Shown one piece after another: positions 37,085 through 46,180 of a DNA stretch of 64,000 nucleotides. The stretch spans positions 1 to 64,000 of the forward strand of contig NZ_QFVR01000004.1 in the NCBI RefSeq assembly GCF_003143975.1, in the 5' to 3' direction. Numbering within the stretch: position 1 is the first letter of the stretch; each line of letters begins with the position of its first letter. The translations under genes were made by a program, and so were the position numbers. This DNA comes from Kurthia sibirica (GTDB lineage: Bacteria > Bacillota > Bacilli > Bacillales_A > Planococcaceae). The notes below the pieces were generated by a model. That model did no database searches. It was not told the DNA's origin and was given only the letters and a program-made list of their open reading frames with translations.

Positions 37085-38499
37085 GAAAAAAAGCACTGAT
37101 TATTGGTGGTGGTTTGGGAGGACTTTCTGCAGCACTTACTTTGAGTACGGAGTATGATGTCCAGATTATCGAAAAAAATGCACAGCTTGGTGGCAAAATG
37201 CGCGCGATAAACCTTGATGGTTTCCATTTCGATTTTGGGCCAAATACCTTAACAATGCCTCATTATTTCTGGGATGTGATTGCTCCTTTTGGAGAACCAG
37301 AAAAAAGGTTACCCTTTAAAAAAATTGCATTGCCAACTCACCATCAACTAGATGATTTTGAGTTAGTTTTCACAACTGATCAACAAGCTATGATTGAACA
37401 ACTTGCCAAAATCGATCATAAAAGTGCTCAAAATTACCCTGCTTTTATTCGTGAAATCACTTCCTTATACAAGCGTAGTGAAAAACCATTTTTACAAAAA
37501 ACCTTTTTTAGTTTTGCTGATTATTGCGACCCTTCTTTGCCCGCTAGTATTATTCAAATGCATCCATTTACCACACTGTCTGCATTTTTAGAAAAATATT
37601 TTCCACACCCATTTGTACGTCAATTATTTGAACGTTTTGCAACGTATATCGGTTCTTCTCCTTTCGAAGCGCCCGCTACATTTGCACTCATTGCTTACTT
37701 TGAACTGGTAGAGGGGACCTATTCACTTGAAGGTGGCGCCTCTAAAATCGCTGCTGTCTTTGAAGAATTATTAATTGCTCAACATGTAGTGATTCATACA
37801 GATGAACTCGTGACTTCTTTGAACCACCTAAACAATAAAATCACTGGTTGCACTACGACAAAGGGGCATTATGAGGCTGATCTCGTCATTTGTAACGCTG
37901 ATTATGACGTTTTCCAACAATTGTTAGGGCGAAAAACAACTAAAAAACAACGCTCTACCTCTGCTTATGTCGAGTTAATTGGTTTGAAAAGTCCAGTACC
38001 TTTACATCACCATAATGTACTATTTAGTGCTGACTATAAGAAAGAATTCCAAGCGTTACATACTGGGCACTACGCTGAAAATCCAACCGTCTATAGTTGC
38101 TATCCCTATGCTTCTGATTCCAGTAATCCACCTGCTCTTTTTGTCCTGATAAATGCACCAAGTAATGCGCCACTTGCTGTAGAAAAACTTACTCTGCAAG
38201 TAGATACAGCTCTATTGAAATGGGGGATCTCCAAACAGCATATTGTAACAAGACAGGTTTTACCACCGTCATTTATCGCAGAAGAATTTTTAACTGCAGG
38301 TGGTGCTATATATGGCCAAGCTTCTAATTCTTTAAAAAATAGTTTTTTCAGACCACGTAATCGCGATTCTCAATTTAATAATTTATATTATGTTGGCGGT
38401 TCTGTCCATCCTGGTGGTGGCTCACCCATCGTTGTAAAGTCCGGTTATGAAATGGCCAAAAGAATACTGAAAAATAATGAAGCGACTCTCACTAATTGA
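37081..38499 (+). CDS. Second carotenoid desaturase/oxygenase-family flavoprotein (CrtN/CrtP-like)
   Basis: A 472-residue FAD enzyme paralogous to the first gene: IIGGGLGGLSAALTL at the N-terminus, FDFGPNTLTMP, and the C-terminal YVGGSVHPGGGSPIVVKSGYEMAKRIL. It could be a further desaturase, or the CrtNb/CrtP-type terminal oxidase that forms an aldehyde or acid; the sequence alone does not decide. The ATG overlaps the previous stop (ATGA) and has AAAGGA upstream. Last gene of the operon. No phytoene or dehydrosqualene synthase is present. Confidence 0.88.
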   Translation: MRKKALIIGGGLGGLSAALTLSTEYDVQIIEKNAQLGGKMRAINLDGFHFDFGPNTLTMPHYFWDVIAPFGEPEKRLPFKKIALPTHHQLDDFELVFTTDQQAMIEQLAKIDHKSAQNYPAFIREITSLYKRSEKPFLQKTFFSFADYCDPSLPASIIQMHPFTTLSAFLEKYFPHPFVRQLFERFATYIGSSPFEAPATFALIAYFELVEGTYSLEGGASKIAAVFEELLIAQHVVIHTDELVTSLNHLNNKITGCTTTKGHYEADLVICNADYDVFQQLLGRKTTKKQRSTSAYVELIGLKSPVPLHHHNVLFSADYKKEFQALHTGHYAENPTVYSCYPYASDSSNPPALFVLINAPSNAPLAVEKLTLQVDTALLKWGISKQHIVTRQVLPPSFIAEEFLTAGGAIYGQASNSLKNSFFRPRNRDSQFNNLYYVGGSVHPGGGSPIVVKSGYEMAKRILKNNEATLTN

Positions 38500-38516
38500 G
38501 ATCTTGCTTCTTTTTT
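38479..38516 (+). terminator. Terminator of the carotenoid operon
   Basis: A compound hairpin (outer GAAGC/GCTTC, inner TCTCA/TGAGA) followed by TTTTTT, overlapping the last codons of the operon. Confidence 0.85.
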
Positions 38517-38788
38517 ATTGCCCAAGCTGTCCTGGATTCTAGCATCATTTAGCAGGACTACTCTTACGACATCTTTACACCCTACTTCCTAAGTAATTAT
38601 TGAAAAAATGAATGCTTATATATTTGGCAACCCCCTTATTATACAGTTTGAACCAATCGTTATACGATTATTTACCACTATATAGCTACTTGTTTTTGAC
38701 ATATCTTTTTACGCTTCTTTAGTTACGCCATTCATTATCAAAGAATACTCTGCTAAAATAAGTGTTACATCTTTTTTGGAGGGATCAT

Positions 38789-39922
38789 ATGAATTTTCTA
38801 ACTAAACGATTGCTCGACATGTCTTTATCCAAAAAACTATTTTGGCTTGTACTAATTTGTTGTGTAATCGCTTCATTTCTATTCGTACATAATAATTATG
38901 CCTTTTACGATGATACGATTGTAGCTGTAACTGCGACCAAAATAGTTGATGAGCAAACAGTTACAGATCGTCATGACAATATGGATAAACTATTTACCCA
39001 ATATGTATCTGCTGTTGTGAAAAATGGTAGCGCACAAGGTGATACGATTCGACTAACCAATAACTATTCAAAATCGCAGGCTTTCGACGAACCATATAAA
39101 GTTGGAGACGAGCTATTTGTGACACTTACTTCCAGTGATGCTAAAAAAATGAGTGCGACGATCACCGGTGTCAAACGGGATAAGTATTTACTATTAGTGG
39201 CTTGGATACTCGCTATCGTATTGCTACTCGTTGGAAAAAAACAAGGTTTTTCCTCTCTACTTACGCTTCTAGTGAATGCCGTTATTTTATCATTTGCTTT
39301 AGACTTGTATATAACACAATCAAATCAGTCGTTATTGTGGATTTCTGCAGGTTGTATAATACTGTTTACCATTTTATCTTTACTATTCGTCAATGGGCGA
39401 AACAAAAAAACTGCTGCAGCGATTATTGCCACTTTACTTGGGACATTCAGTTCATTACTGATCACCTATTTAGCACTCACAGTAACCAGTGGCAAAGGGC
39501 TGCGTTACGAAGAACTTCAATTCATCACGCGTCCCTATGAAATTGTCTTTATGGCTGGCTTATTTATCGGTGCACTTGGTGCCGTTATGGACGTTGCTAT
39601 TACCATGTCAACATCTATGTTCAGCTTATACGACAAAGATCCTACCATGTCTATTAAAGCACTGAAAAAATCTGGTCTCGAAATAGGCAAAGATATTATG
39701 GGGACGATGACAAATGTATTATTTTTCGCATATGTCAGTGGCTCGATTCCGATGCTCATACTTTATTTCAAAAATACTCTACCATTTGGTTATACGCTAT
39801 CTGTCAATCTATCATTAGAGATTGTACGCGCGCTAGCAGGTGGTCTCGGTATTGTTTTAACCATTCCACTCGGGCTGTATAGTGCCCTATTTTTCATCAA
39901 GAGACAGAGGGCTAAATTATGA
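38789..39922 (+). CDS. YibE/F family membrane protein
   Basis: A 377-residue membrane protein. An N-terminal anchor (about 20-40) and an extracytoplasmic beta-rich region with a nucleotide-free OB-like look (about 45-125) precede seven or eight hydrophobic helices. FMAGLFIGALGAVMDVAITMSTSM and IGKDIMGTMTNVLFFAY are the YibE/F motifs. The ATG at 38789 follows GGAGGG; an upstream ATG lacks a site. Family function is unknown. Translationally coupled to a second YibE/F gene. Confidence 0.85.
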   Translation: MNFLTKRLLDMSLSKKLFWLVLICCVIASFLFVHNNYAFYDDTIVAVTATKIVDEQTVTDRHDNMDKLFTQYVSAVVKNGSAQGDTIRLTNNYSKSQAFDEPYKVGDELFVTLTSSDAKKMSATITGVKRDKYLLLVAWILAIVLLLVGKKQGFSSLLTLLVNAVILSFALDLYITQSNQSLLWISAGCIILFTILSLLFVNGRNKKTAAAIIATLLGTFSSLLITYLALTVTSGKGLRYEELQFITRPYEIVFMAGLFIGALGAVMDVAITMSTSMFSLYDKDPTMSIKALKKSGLEIGKDIMGTMTNVLFFAYVSGSIPMLILYFKNTLPFGYTLSVNLSLEIVRALAGGLGIVLTIPLGLYSALFFIKRQRAKL

Positions 39923-40686
39923 ATACAATCGTCCTAATGACCATTCTACTACTTTTAGCAATGACCATTATTGGCGGAAAAAAAGGTTTCCGCTCTTTTA
40001 TCGCTCTTTTTCTCAATTTCAGCGTGATGATTATCCTCTTATTCTTTATGAATATCCAAAGTATGAATGCTATTGTCCTAACATTAATCGCTTGCGTTGT
40101 AATTGCTTGCATTAATTTATTTTTCATCAACGAAATAACAACTACAACGAAGGCAGCCTTCCTATCAACTTTATTGACAACTTCAATACTGTTACTTGTT
40201 ATTTTAGCCGTTTCAGATTTAGCATTAATTCACGGTTTTGGCGAAGAGGAAACAGAGGAGCTAGGCGCTTTTTCCCCATTGATTGGCATTAGTTTTATGC
40301 AACTTGCTATTTCAGTTATTATTATGAGTACGATTGGCGCAATTACAGATGCAGCTATTGCTATTGCATCACCTATGAGAGAAATGTATATTCACCATCC
40401 AACTAGCTCGCGCAAAGAATTATTTCAATTCGGCTTATTAATTGGACGCGATATTATTGGTACGAGTACGAATACGCTATTTTTCGCCTTTATTGGTAAT
40501 TATTTAGCACTCATGATTTGGTTCAAGGACCTCTCTTACTCCATAGGTGATATTGTCAATTCAAAAATTTTCAGTTCTGAATTTATTACAATTTGTTGTG
40601 CGACGATTGGTGTCATTTTAGTTATTCCCATTACAGCTGCTATCGCTGCGCAATTTTTCGTACGAAAATCATCAGACCGTAAGTAA
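39919..40686 (+). CDS. Second YibE/F family membrane protein
   Basis: A 255-residue membrane protein lacking the long extracytoplasmic part of its partner. IMSTIGAITDAAIAIASPMREM and IGRDIIGTSTNTLFFAF repeat the family motifs. The ATG overlaps the upstream stop by four bases (ATGA), so the two probably form a heteromeric membrane complex. A strong terminator follows. Function unknown. Confidence 0.85.
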   Translation: MNTIVLMTILLLLAMTIIGGKKGFRSFIALFLNFSVMIILLFFMNIQSMNAIVLTLIACVVIACINLFFINEITTTTKAAFLSTLLTTSILLLVILAVSDLALIHGFGEEETEELGAFSPLIGISFMQLAISVIIMSTIGAITDAAIAIASPMREMYIHHPTSSRKELFQFGLLIGRDIIGTSTNTLFFAFIGNYLALMIWFKDLSYSIGDIVNSKIFSSEFITICCATIGVILVIPITAAIAAQFFVRKSSDRK

Positions 40687-40692
40687 ACCTAC

Positions 40693-40731
40693 AAAAAAGG
40701 CCTATCACATTTTATGTGGTAGGCTTTTTTT
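40693..40731 (+). terminator. Intrinsic terminator after the YibE/F pair
   Basis: A 16-bp stem (AAAAAAGCC...) with loop near TTTTAT, followed by TTTTTTT on the plus strand; also usable from the other side. Confidence 0.85.
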
Positions 40732-40760
40732 GAATAGCTCTAGTTAATAAATGATCCTAC

Positions 40761-41042
40761 TTATTTAAAGTGACTTTTATATGCCGAAATAAATGCTTCA
40801 GGTGAAGTTTTCACCGTATAGGCAAAGACACCACGCGTAGAATGTAAATAGAGCATACCCCCTTCATTTGCTATCTCGCGAAAAGAAAAATCTCTCACGA
40901 TTTGGATGGGAAACTCTCTATGTTGCGTAACAACCTTATCCTGATATAAATAAATCACACGATCAATTTCAATAACCACTTGACTAAGACCTTCTACCTT
41001 TTTTTCTACTTTTATATAAGGATGTTGTGCAATGAGGTTCAT
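40761..41042 (-). CDS. Small uncharacterised protein, PH-domain-like
   Basis: A 93-residue soluble protein with alternating beta-strand pattern (YIKVEKKVEGLSQVVIEIDRVIYLYQDKVV) and a C-terminal helix, reminiscent of small bacterial PH-like folds. The ATG follows AAGGAGG. It is convergent with the YibE/F operon and not clearly linked to any pathway. I do not recognise a characterised relative. Confidence 0.65.
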   Translation of the reverse strand: MNLIAQHPYIKVEKKVEGLSQVVIEIDRVIYLYQDKVVTQHREFPIQIVRDFSFREIANEGGMLYLHSTRGVFAYTVKTSPEAFISAYKSHFK

Positions 41043-41224
41043 GAAATCCTCCTTTTCTAATCTATTCTTACTCCATACAATACCATATTATATGATATTC
41101 ATTAGCTATGAATACCCACTATACTCCTTTTTTATTCCCTTGATTTCAACTCATCATATATACTGCTATACATCATCAAAAAAGAGTTACTTGGTATCGC
41201 GACCAAATAACCCATTTTATGTCC

Positions 41225-42076
41225 TTACTCTTTCCAACTTTTTTGTACATAATTATACGTAATTTTCAACTTCTCAATATGCTGTTCATAATCTACCGCC
41301 AAATAATGATAGTACAATAAATCCACAATATAATGTTGCGCAATTAAGGAAGCCGTGGCAGCACTTCTCAATGAATCAACTTGTTCACTTTGACTATGCA
41401 CCAAGCTAACAGTCGATTTCCGAGCCAATGAACTTCCTGCATTCGATACGATACTGATGATCGGAATAGACAATTCATTACAGACTTTTGCGATAATATC
41501 GATTTCTTTTTTTTCACCTGAATTTGAAATCAGAATCATTAATTTACCTTTTGGTCTAGAGGATAATGCAGATATTATTAAATGTGTATCTTGCGTATCC
41601 AATACTAATTTTCCAATTCGAATAAATTTTTGAGCTAAATCTTTAGCAATAACATACGATGCCCCTATGCCAAAAATAACAATATCGTTTGCCTGGTGGA
41701 TTAACTTACTACCGGACACAATGGCTTCATTTTGCACAAGGGTCTCTGTTTCACTTAATGCATTTGTTATTCTTAGCCTTAACTGTTGCTTTATTTGATC
41801 AAGTGAATCTGTTGGTTTAATCTCTTCTAAAATCGTTGCAGGTGTAGATTGTTCTGCTGACAATATTATTTTAAAATCAGGAAATCCTTTTGCTCCAATG
41901 GATTTGCAAAAGCGTGTAATAGTTGCATTACTCACACCCACTTTTTGTGCTAATTGTTGGGTCGACAAATGAATCACTTCATCGCTATTTGCTAACACAT
42001 AGTATGCAACTAGCTGTTCTGCTTCTGAAAGAGTCGCAGCTTTTAATTGAATTGTAAAACGTAAATCTTGTACCAT
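41225..42076 (-). CDS. murR: RpiR-family regulator of N-acetylmuramic acid use
   Basis: A 283-residue regulator. N-terminal HTH_6 (LSTQQLAQKVGVSNATITRFCKSIGAKGFPDFK, about 38-70) and a C-terminal SIS sugar-phosphate domain (FGIGASYVIAKDLAQKF and LMILISNSGEKKEI). In this context the effector is probably N-acetylmuramic acid 6-phosphate. Last gene of mupG-murQ-murP-murR, the order known from Staphylococcus aureus. ATG behind AAAGGAG, 13 bases after murP. Confidence 0.9.
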   Translation of the reverse strand: MVQDLRFTIQLKAATLSEAEQLVAYYVLANSDEVIHLSTQQLAQKVGVSNATITRFCKSIGAKGFPDFKIILSAEQSTPATILEEIKPTDSLDQIKQQLRLRITNALSETETLVQNEAIVSGSKLIHQANDIVIFGIGASYVIAKDLAQKFIRIGKLVLDTQDTHLIISALSSRPKGKLMILISNSGEKKEIDIIAKVCNELSIPIISIVSNAGSSLARKSTVSLVHSQSEQVDSLRSAATASLIAQHYIVDLLYYHYLAVDYEQHIEKLKITYNYVQKSWKE

Positions 42077-42089
42077 ATTTAAATCTCCT

Positions 42090-43547
42090 TTAATCTTCTA
42101 GGACCGTTTCCACCATTGCATCTTTTGGAACACCAAAGAAATAGGTTAGGAGGAATCCACCGGCATACCCACCTAATAAACCAAATACATAATATAACAT
42201 ATGTCCTGTAGTAATGAGTGGAATTAATGCTACACCCGACGGACCGATGGCAATTGCCCCTACACCACCTAAAGCACCAATGATCGCACCGCCTACACCC
42301 CCACCTAAACAAGCAGTTATAAATGGTCTTCCTAAAGGTAATGTTACACCATAAATAAGCGGTTCTCCAATCCCTAAAATACCAACTGGTAACGCTCCTT
42401 TAATCATATTTGTCAGCTGTTTGTTTTTACGACATTTTATCCATAAAGCAATTGCAGCCCCTACTTGCCCTGCTCCGGCCATCGCTAAAATAGGAAGTAG
42501 TAAAGTCGAACCCGCACTCGTAATCATCTCTAGATGAATTGGCGTTAAAATTTGATGTAAACCAAGCATAACCATCGGTAAGAATAAGGCTCCTAACACA
42601 AATCCAGCAAACGCCCCACCGACATTTAATACCCAAGTGATTGAAGTTACTAATGATACTGATACTACACCAGCAATTGGCATAATAATAAAAATTGTGA
42701 TTATTCCGATAATTAATAATGTAATTGTTGGTGTAATAATAATATCTAGGGAATTTGGAATGAACTTGCGTAACCATTTTTCTACTGCACACATAATCCA
42801 TACAGCAAAAATAACACCGATAATACCTCCTTGGCCAGCAATCAAAGCATTGTCATTAAAAATATTCATAATTGGCTTCTCAGGCGTCATACCCGCCAGT
42901 AATGTGACTGCACCAATAACACCACCAAGACCTGGCGTACCCCCAAATTCACTTGCCGTATTAATACCAACATATATAGCAAGATAAGCAAATACACCAT
43001 TTTTAATAACATTTAAAACAAGAATAATTTGATCCCAACTTGAACCAATATCCCCTGCTGTTTGTAAATTGACTAAAATTGCTGCAATCCCACCAATTAA
43101 ACCCGCACCGACAAAGGCTGGAATAAGTGGTACAAAAATATTAGCAATAGATTTTAACGCTCTTTTCATCGGTGAAGATTTTTGTTTTGATTTTTGAGCG
43201 GCTTTCACTTCTGCAGCCTTCGCTTCAACTGCCTCTTTATTTGATCGTTGTGATGAAGACTTATTTGAAGAAGGGAATTTTTCACCGAGCTTCACGCCCG
43301 CCATTTGGACCATTTCATTTGCCACTTTATTCACTGTTCCTGGTCCAACAACTACTTGTAATGTATCATCTTCTATAACACCTAAAACACCTTTTACTGC
43401 TTTCAATTTTTCCAAATCGACCAATGAATAGTCTTTAATGGATATACGTACACGTGTCATACAATGAATTATTTTCTCAACATTATCTATGCCACCAATA
43501 TGATCATAAATGCCTTTTGCTATATTAAATTCTTTGGACTCTGTCAT
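42090..43547 (-). CDS. murP: N-acetylmuramic acid-specific PTS EIIBC component
   Basis: Phosphotransferase-system permease importing MurNAc (or MurNAc-GlcNAc) as 6-phosphate. EIIB domain at the N-terminus has the phospho-accepting C29 in IHCMTRVRI. A Lys/Ala-rich linker (about 90-125) leads to an EIIC domain with about ten helices and the GIGEPLIYG motif. No EIIA domain is fused, so a general EIIA-Glc is needed. The substrate is assigned from murQ/mupG next door. Confidence 0.9.
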   Translation of the reverse strand: MTESKEFNIAKGIYDHIGGIDNVEKIIHCMTRVRISIKDYSLVDLEKLKAVKGVLGVIEDDTLQVVVGPGTVNKVANEMVQMAGVKLGEKFPSSNKSSSQRSNKEAVEAKAAEVKAAQKSKQKSSPMKRALKSIANIFVPLIPAFVGAGLIGGIAAILVNLQTAGDIGSSWDQIILVLNVIKNGVFAYLAIYVGINTASEFGGTPGLGGVIGAVTLLAGMTPEKPIMNIFNDNALIAGQGGIIGVIFAVWIMCAVEKWLRKFIPNSLDIIITPTITLLIIGIITIFIIMPIAGVVSVSLVTSITWVLNVGGAFAGFVLGALFLPMVMLGLHQILTPIHLEMITSAGSTLLLPILAMAGAGQVGAAIALWIKCRKNKQLTNMIKGALPVGILGIGEPLIYGVTLPLGRPFITACLGGGVGGAIIGALGGVGAIAIGPSGVALIPLITTGHMLYYVFGLLGGYAGGFLLTYFFGVPKDAMVETVLED

Positions 43548-43568
43548 TTTCTCATCACCCTTCGTGTA

Positions 43569-44456
43569 TTAAAAAGTATCTTTTATAAATCCATGACTCG
43601 CTAGTAAACGTTTTTTCGCTTCTTCAGCGGATATAGAACACAAAATCATGACGATGGCTACTTTCACATTTAGCTCCGCCTCTTTATATGCTTTTTGAGC
43701 GATTTCTTCAGAGCAATCTGTCGACTGACGAATAATGCGAATTGCACGCACCCGCAATTTTTCATTGGAGGGTTGAACATCGACCATTAAATTATTATAA
43801 ACTTTACCAATACCAATCATGGCACTAGTCGATAACATATTTAATACAAGTTTTTGAGCCGTTCCTGATTTCAAACGTGTCGAACCAGTTAAAATTTCTG
43901 CTCCCACCTCAACTTCAATAACAATCTCAGCTTCTTTACTTATTTCAGCATGACGATTGCAGGATAGACTAACTGTATTAGCCCCTAGATTACGTGCAAA
44001 GCGTAGCCCACCAATTACATAGGGTGTACGCCCGCTCGCTGCAATACCAACGACTGTATCTTTCGCAGTAATTCCACGTCCTATCAAGTCTTTTTCCGCT
44101 AACTGCAGATCGTCCTCTGCCCCCTCTACTGCTTTCATCATCGCTGTCTCTCCACCAGCAATAATACCTTGAACCATTTTTGGATCTGTACCAAAAGTAG
44201 GGACACATTCTACAGCATCTAATATACCTAAGCGACCGCTTGTTCCAGCTCCAATATAAAATAATTTACCGCCCTTATTAAAAGTGTCAATAATCTTTTT
44301 AGTTGCAGATTCAATTGATGCTAAATTTTTTGCAATTGCTTTTGGTACAACTTCATCTTCTGCGTTCATCAATTGTAGTATTTCACGTGTTGAATACTCA
44401 TCTAATCCCATCGATTTTTCATTTCTTTTTTCGGTCGTTAATTTATCTAAATCCAT
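43569..44456 (-). CDS. murQ: N-acetylmuramic acid 6-phosphate etherase
   Basis: Cleaves the lactyl ether of MurNAc-6-phosphate to GlcNAc-6-phosphate and D-lactate in peptidoglycan recycling. The 295-residue SIS-domain protein has GAGTSGRLGILDAVECVPTFG, GIAASGRTPYV and STRLKSGTAQKLVLNMLSTSAM, the etherase signatures. ATG behind GAGGTG, overlapping the mupG stop by ten bases. Confidence 0.96.
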   Translation of the reverse strand: MDLDKLTTEKRNEKSMGLDEYSTREILQLMNAEDEVVPKAIAKNLASIESATKKIIDTFNKGGKLFYIGAGTSGRLGILDAVECVPTFGTDPKMVQGIIAGGETAMMKAVEGAEDDLQLAEKDLIGRGITAKDTVVGIAASGRTPYVIGGLRFARNLGANTVSLSCNRHAEISKEAEIVIEVEVGAEILTGSTRLKSGTAQKLVLNMLSTSAMIGIGKVYNNLMVDVQPSNEKLRVRAIRIIRQSTDCSEEIAQKAYKEAELNVKVAIVMILCSISAEEAKKRLLASHGFIKDTF

Positions 44457-45493
44457 TCTGTCACCTCAGTTAGTATAATTTTTTGTTGCCCTTCACATAG
44501 TGATAATAGAGGGATATCTTCTTCTATTATTCGCCCAATCTTCAGGACAAACGCATCCAATGGTATATGTTGTTTTACCAAATTAATCTCCCCACTATAA
44601 CGCAATAGTTCTTGAGAATTGATCGTTATATCACCTATTTTTCGTTCACATACAGTGCCGGTAAACTGATGGTTATAAAATAAAGACCGACTTTCTTGAA
44701 GACGAATTACATCGCGTGCAATTTCAGGACGACTTGTGAATACACAGTGCGTAATTGGTACGTAATCACCATTAAATGCCACCGTTAGCATCATAACTTT
44801 TTCACTATAGTATGACTCGAATTGTCGCATAGCCTTTCTAGAAATTGATGGATCACCAATCATAATTTCATCGACGGAATACCTATTAATCAGCTCAAGA
44901 GCATTTGCAAAAACAGCAGAGTTACGATGTTTTTCAAGTGTCGGTAATCCTTCATACATCGGTCCACGTAATTGTTGATCTCCCATAACAAAGGCCACAA
45001 CCTTCACATGAACTTCATGTAAAAACGTATTTTGATTAAGTAAAAAAAATGCATCTAAGCCTGTATTACGCCTCGGATAATAATTATGCCAAGCTTCAAT
45101 ATGGGAAAAATTAACTTTCAAATCCTGTAATTCCCTAACCATATCAACCGTTATTGTACTAGCATTCAACGCCACTTGAAAGCGTTTGCAATACTGCGCA
45201 ATTTCCATGATAGAGAAACCGTCATCTAAGCGTAACCCCCTCACCCCTAAATCACTTAACTCATCTGCTGACATCGGCAATTTCTCCATAATTTCTCGTG
45301 AGACATCTACCATAAGTTGAAGTTTTAAATCCTTACACAGAGCGATTAATTGTTGAAATACTTGCCAACTAGATGCCAAATCATACTCGGGTATATGTAG
45401 TGATGTAAACACCCTGTCAAAACCCGAATTTTTCATATTTATCATATAGTCGATTTGAAGTTCATCATACAAATAAACTGAAAACCCTCTCAA
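44447..45493 (-). CDS. mupG: 6-phospho-N-acetylmuramidase MupG (DUF871 family)
   Basis: A 348-residue TIM-barrel plus C-terminal domain protein: GFSVYLYDE, FTSLHIPEYD, LMVDVSREIM, GLRLDDGF and EAWHNYYPRRNTGLD. In S. aureus MupG splits MurNAc-6P-GlcNAc inside the cell. The start is TTG after GGGAGTG, with no ATG at the family N-terminus. First gene of the four-gene recycling operon, so the substrate of MurP may be the disaccharide. Confidence 0.9.
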   Translation of the reverse strand: MRGFSVYLYDELQIDYMINMKNSGFDRVFTSLHIPEYDLASSWQVFQQLIALCKDLKLQLMVDVSREIMEKLPMSADELSDLGVRGLRLDDGFSIMEIAQYCKRFQVALNASTITVDMVRELQDLKVNFSHIEAWHNYYPRRNTGLDAFFLLNQNTFLHEVHVKVVAFVMGDQQLRGPMYEGLPTLEKHRNSAVFANALELINRYSVDEIMIGDPSISRKAMRQFESYYSEKVMMLTVAFNGDYVPITHCVFTSRPEIARDVIRLQESRSLFYNHQFTGTVCERKIGDITINSQELLRYSGEINLVKQHIPLDAFVLKIGRIIEEDIPLLSLCEGQQKIILTEVTEWI

Positions 45494-45534
45494 CTACAAA
45501 TCACTCCCTTCGATTAGTTTTATCATAATCTATA

Positions 45535-45549
45535 TGAAATAAAATCTCA
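45535..45549 (-). promoter_or_regulatory. Candidate MurR operator upstream of mupG
   Basis: TGAAATAAAATCTCA is a near inverted repeat (arms TGAAAT and ATCTCA, one mismatch), about 40 bases before the mupG start. RpiR-family sites are often TGAAA/TTTCA repeats. Inference. Confidence 0.3.
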
Positions 45550-45679
45550 ATTTTTAAGCGAAATTATGTTTTTACTGAAATAAATTTTCTTGAATTATAT
45601 AAAAGCAAGTATCTACCTACCAAATGCGATGAGACGCGGTGACGTATCATCACTGTTCTCTCCAAAGAAACTTTTTTAG

Positions 45680-45718
45680 TCAAAACAAAAGCACTCATAA
45701 TGAGTGCTTTTGTTTTGA
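45680..45718. terminator. Intrinsic terminator after the 62-aa zinc-ribbon gene
   Basis: A perfect stem of about 18 bp (CAAAACAAAAGCACTCAT and complement). Followed on the minus strand by CTAAAAAAG, so T-rich tails are within the stem itself. Confidence 0.65.
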
Positions 45719-45735
45719 CCTACTTATTAATTGCA

Positions 45736-45924
45736 TTACATAGTGATTTTTTTGTAACAAGACTTGCATAATTCCATAATACTTTTTTCTGGTATCATGA
45801 TCCCGCATTCTTTACAGTTTGAGTACCCATACTCATTATTACAATTTTCACAGTAATACGATTTATTTTCATGGTTTAATTTAACCTCTTCATTACACTC
45901 CATACAATATTCTGCTCCTGTCAT
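45736..45924 (-). CDS. Small double zinc-ribbon protein
   Basis: A 62-residue protein with four CxxC knuckles: CMEC, CENC, CKEC and CKSC, enough for two zinc sites. An aromatic-rich link KSYYCENCNNEYGYSNC joins them. The ATG at 45924 is favoured over a GTG that sits within the ribosome site. It lies between the mup operon and a decayed integrase, so it may be cargo of a lost element. Function unknown. Confidence 0.65.
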   Translation of the reverse strand: MTGAEYCMECNEEVKLNHENKSYYCENCNNEYGYSNCKECGIMIPEKSIMELCKSCYKKITM

Positions 45925-46180
45925 TAATCTCACCACCTACTATTAATAACTCGCATAATTAAATTACCCTTTTCCACATAAAAATAACGCTAGTCAATCG
46001 ACTGCATTATATTTTGTCCAAATAAATAGCGCTATTATACTGCTTGCAGTCTTGAAACACTTCATATTTTTAAAGAATTGGCGCCCTATCATGAGTACAG
46101 ATGGTTTAACTGAAATTATGAGTTTATGTATTTTTCTATGCTTTTTGTGTAATCATGTAAGTAGACATGTTTTCTCTTAA

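Noticed and set aside
41032-41262. 76-residue plus-strand open frame
   Set aside because: No ribosome site and no similarity; it overlaps the starts and ends of real minus-strand genes.
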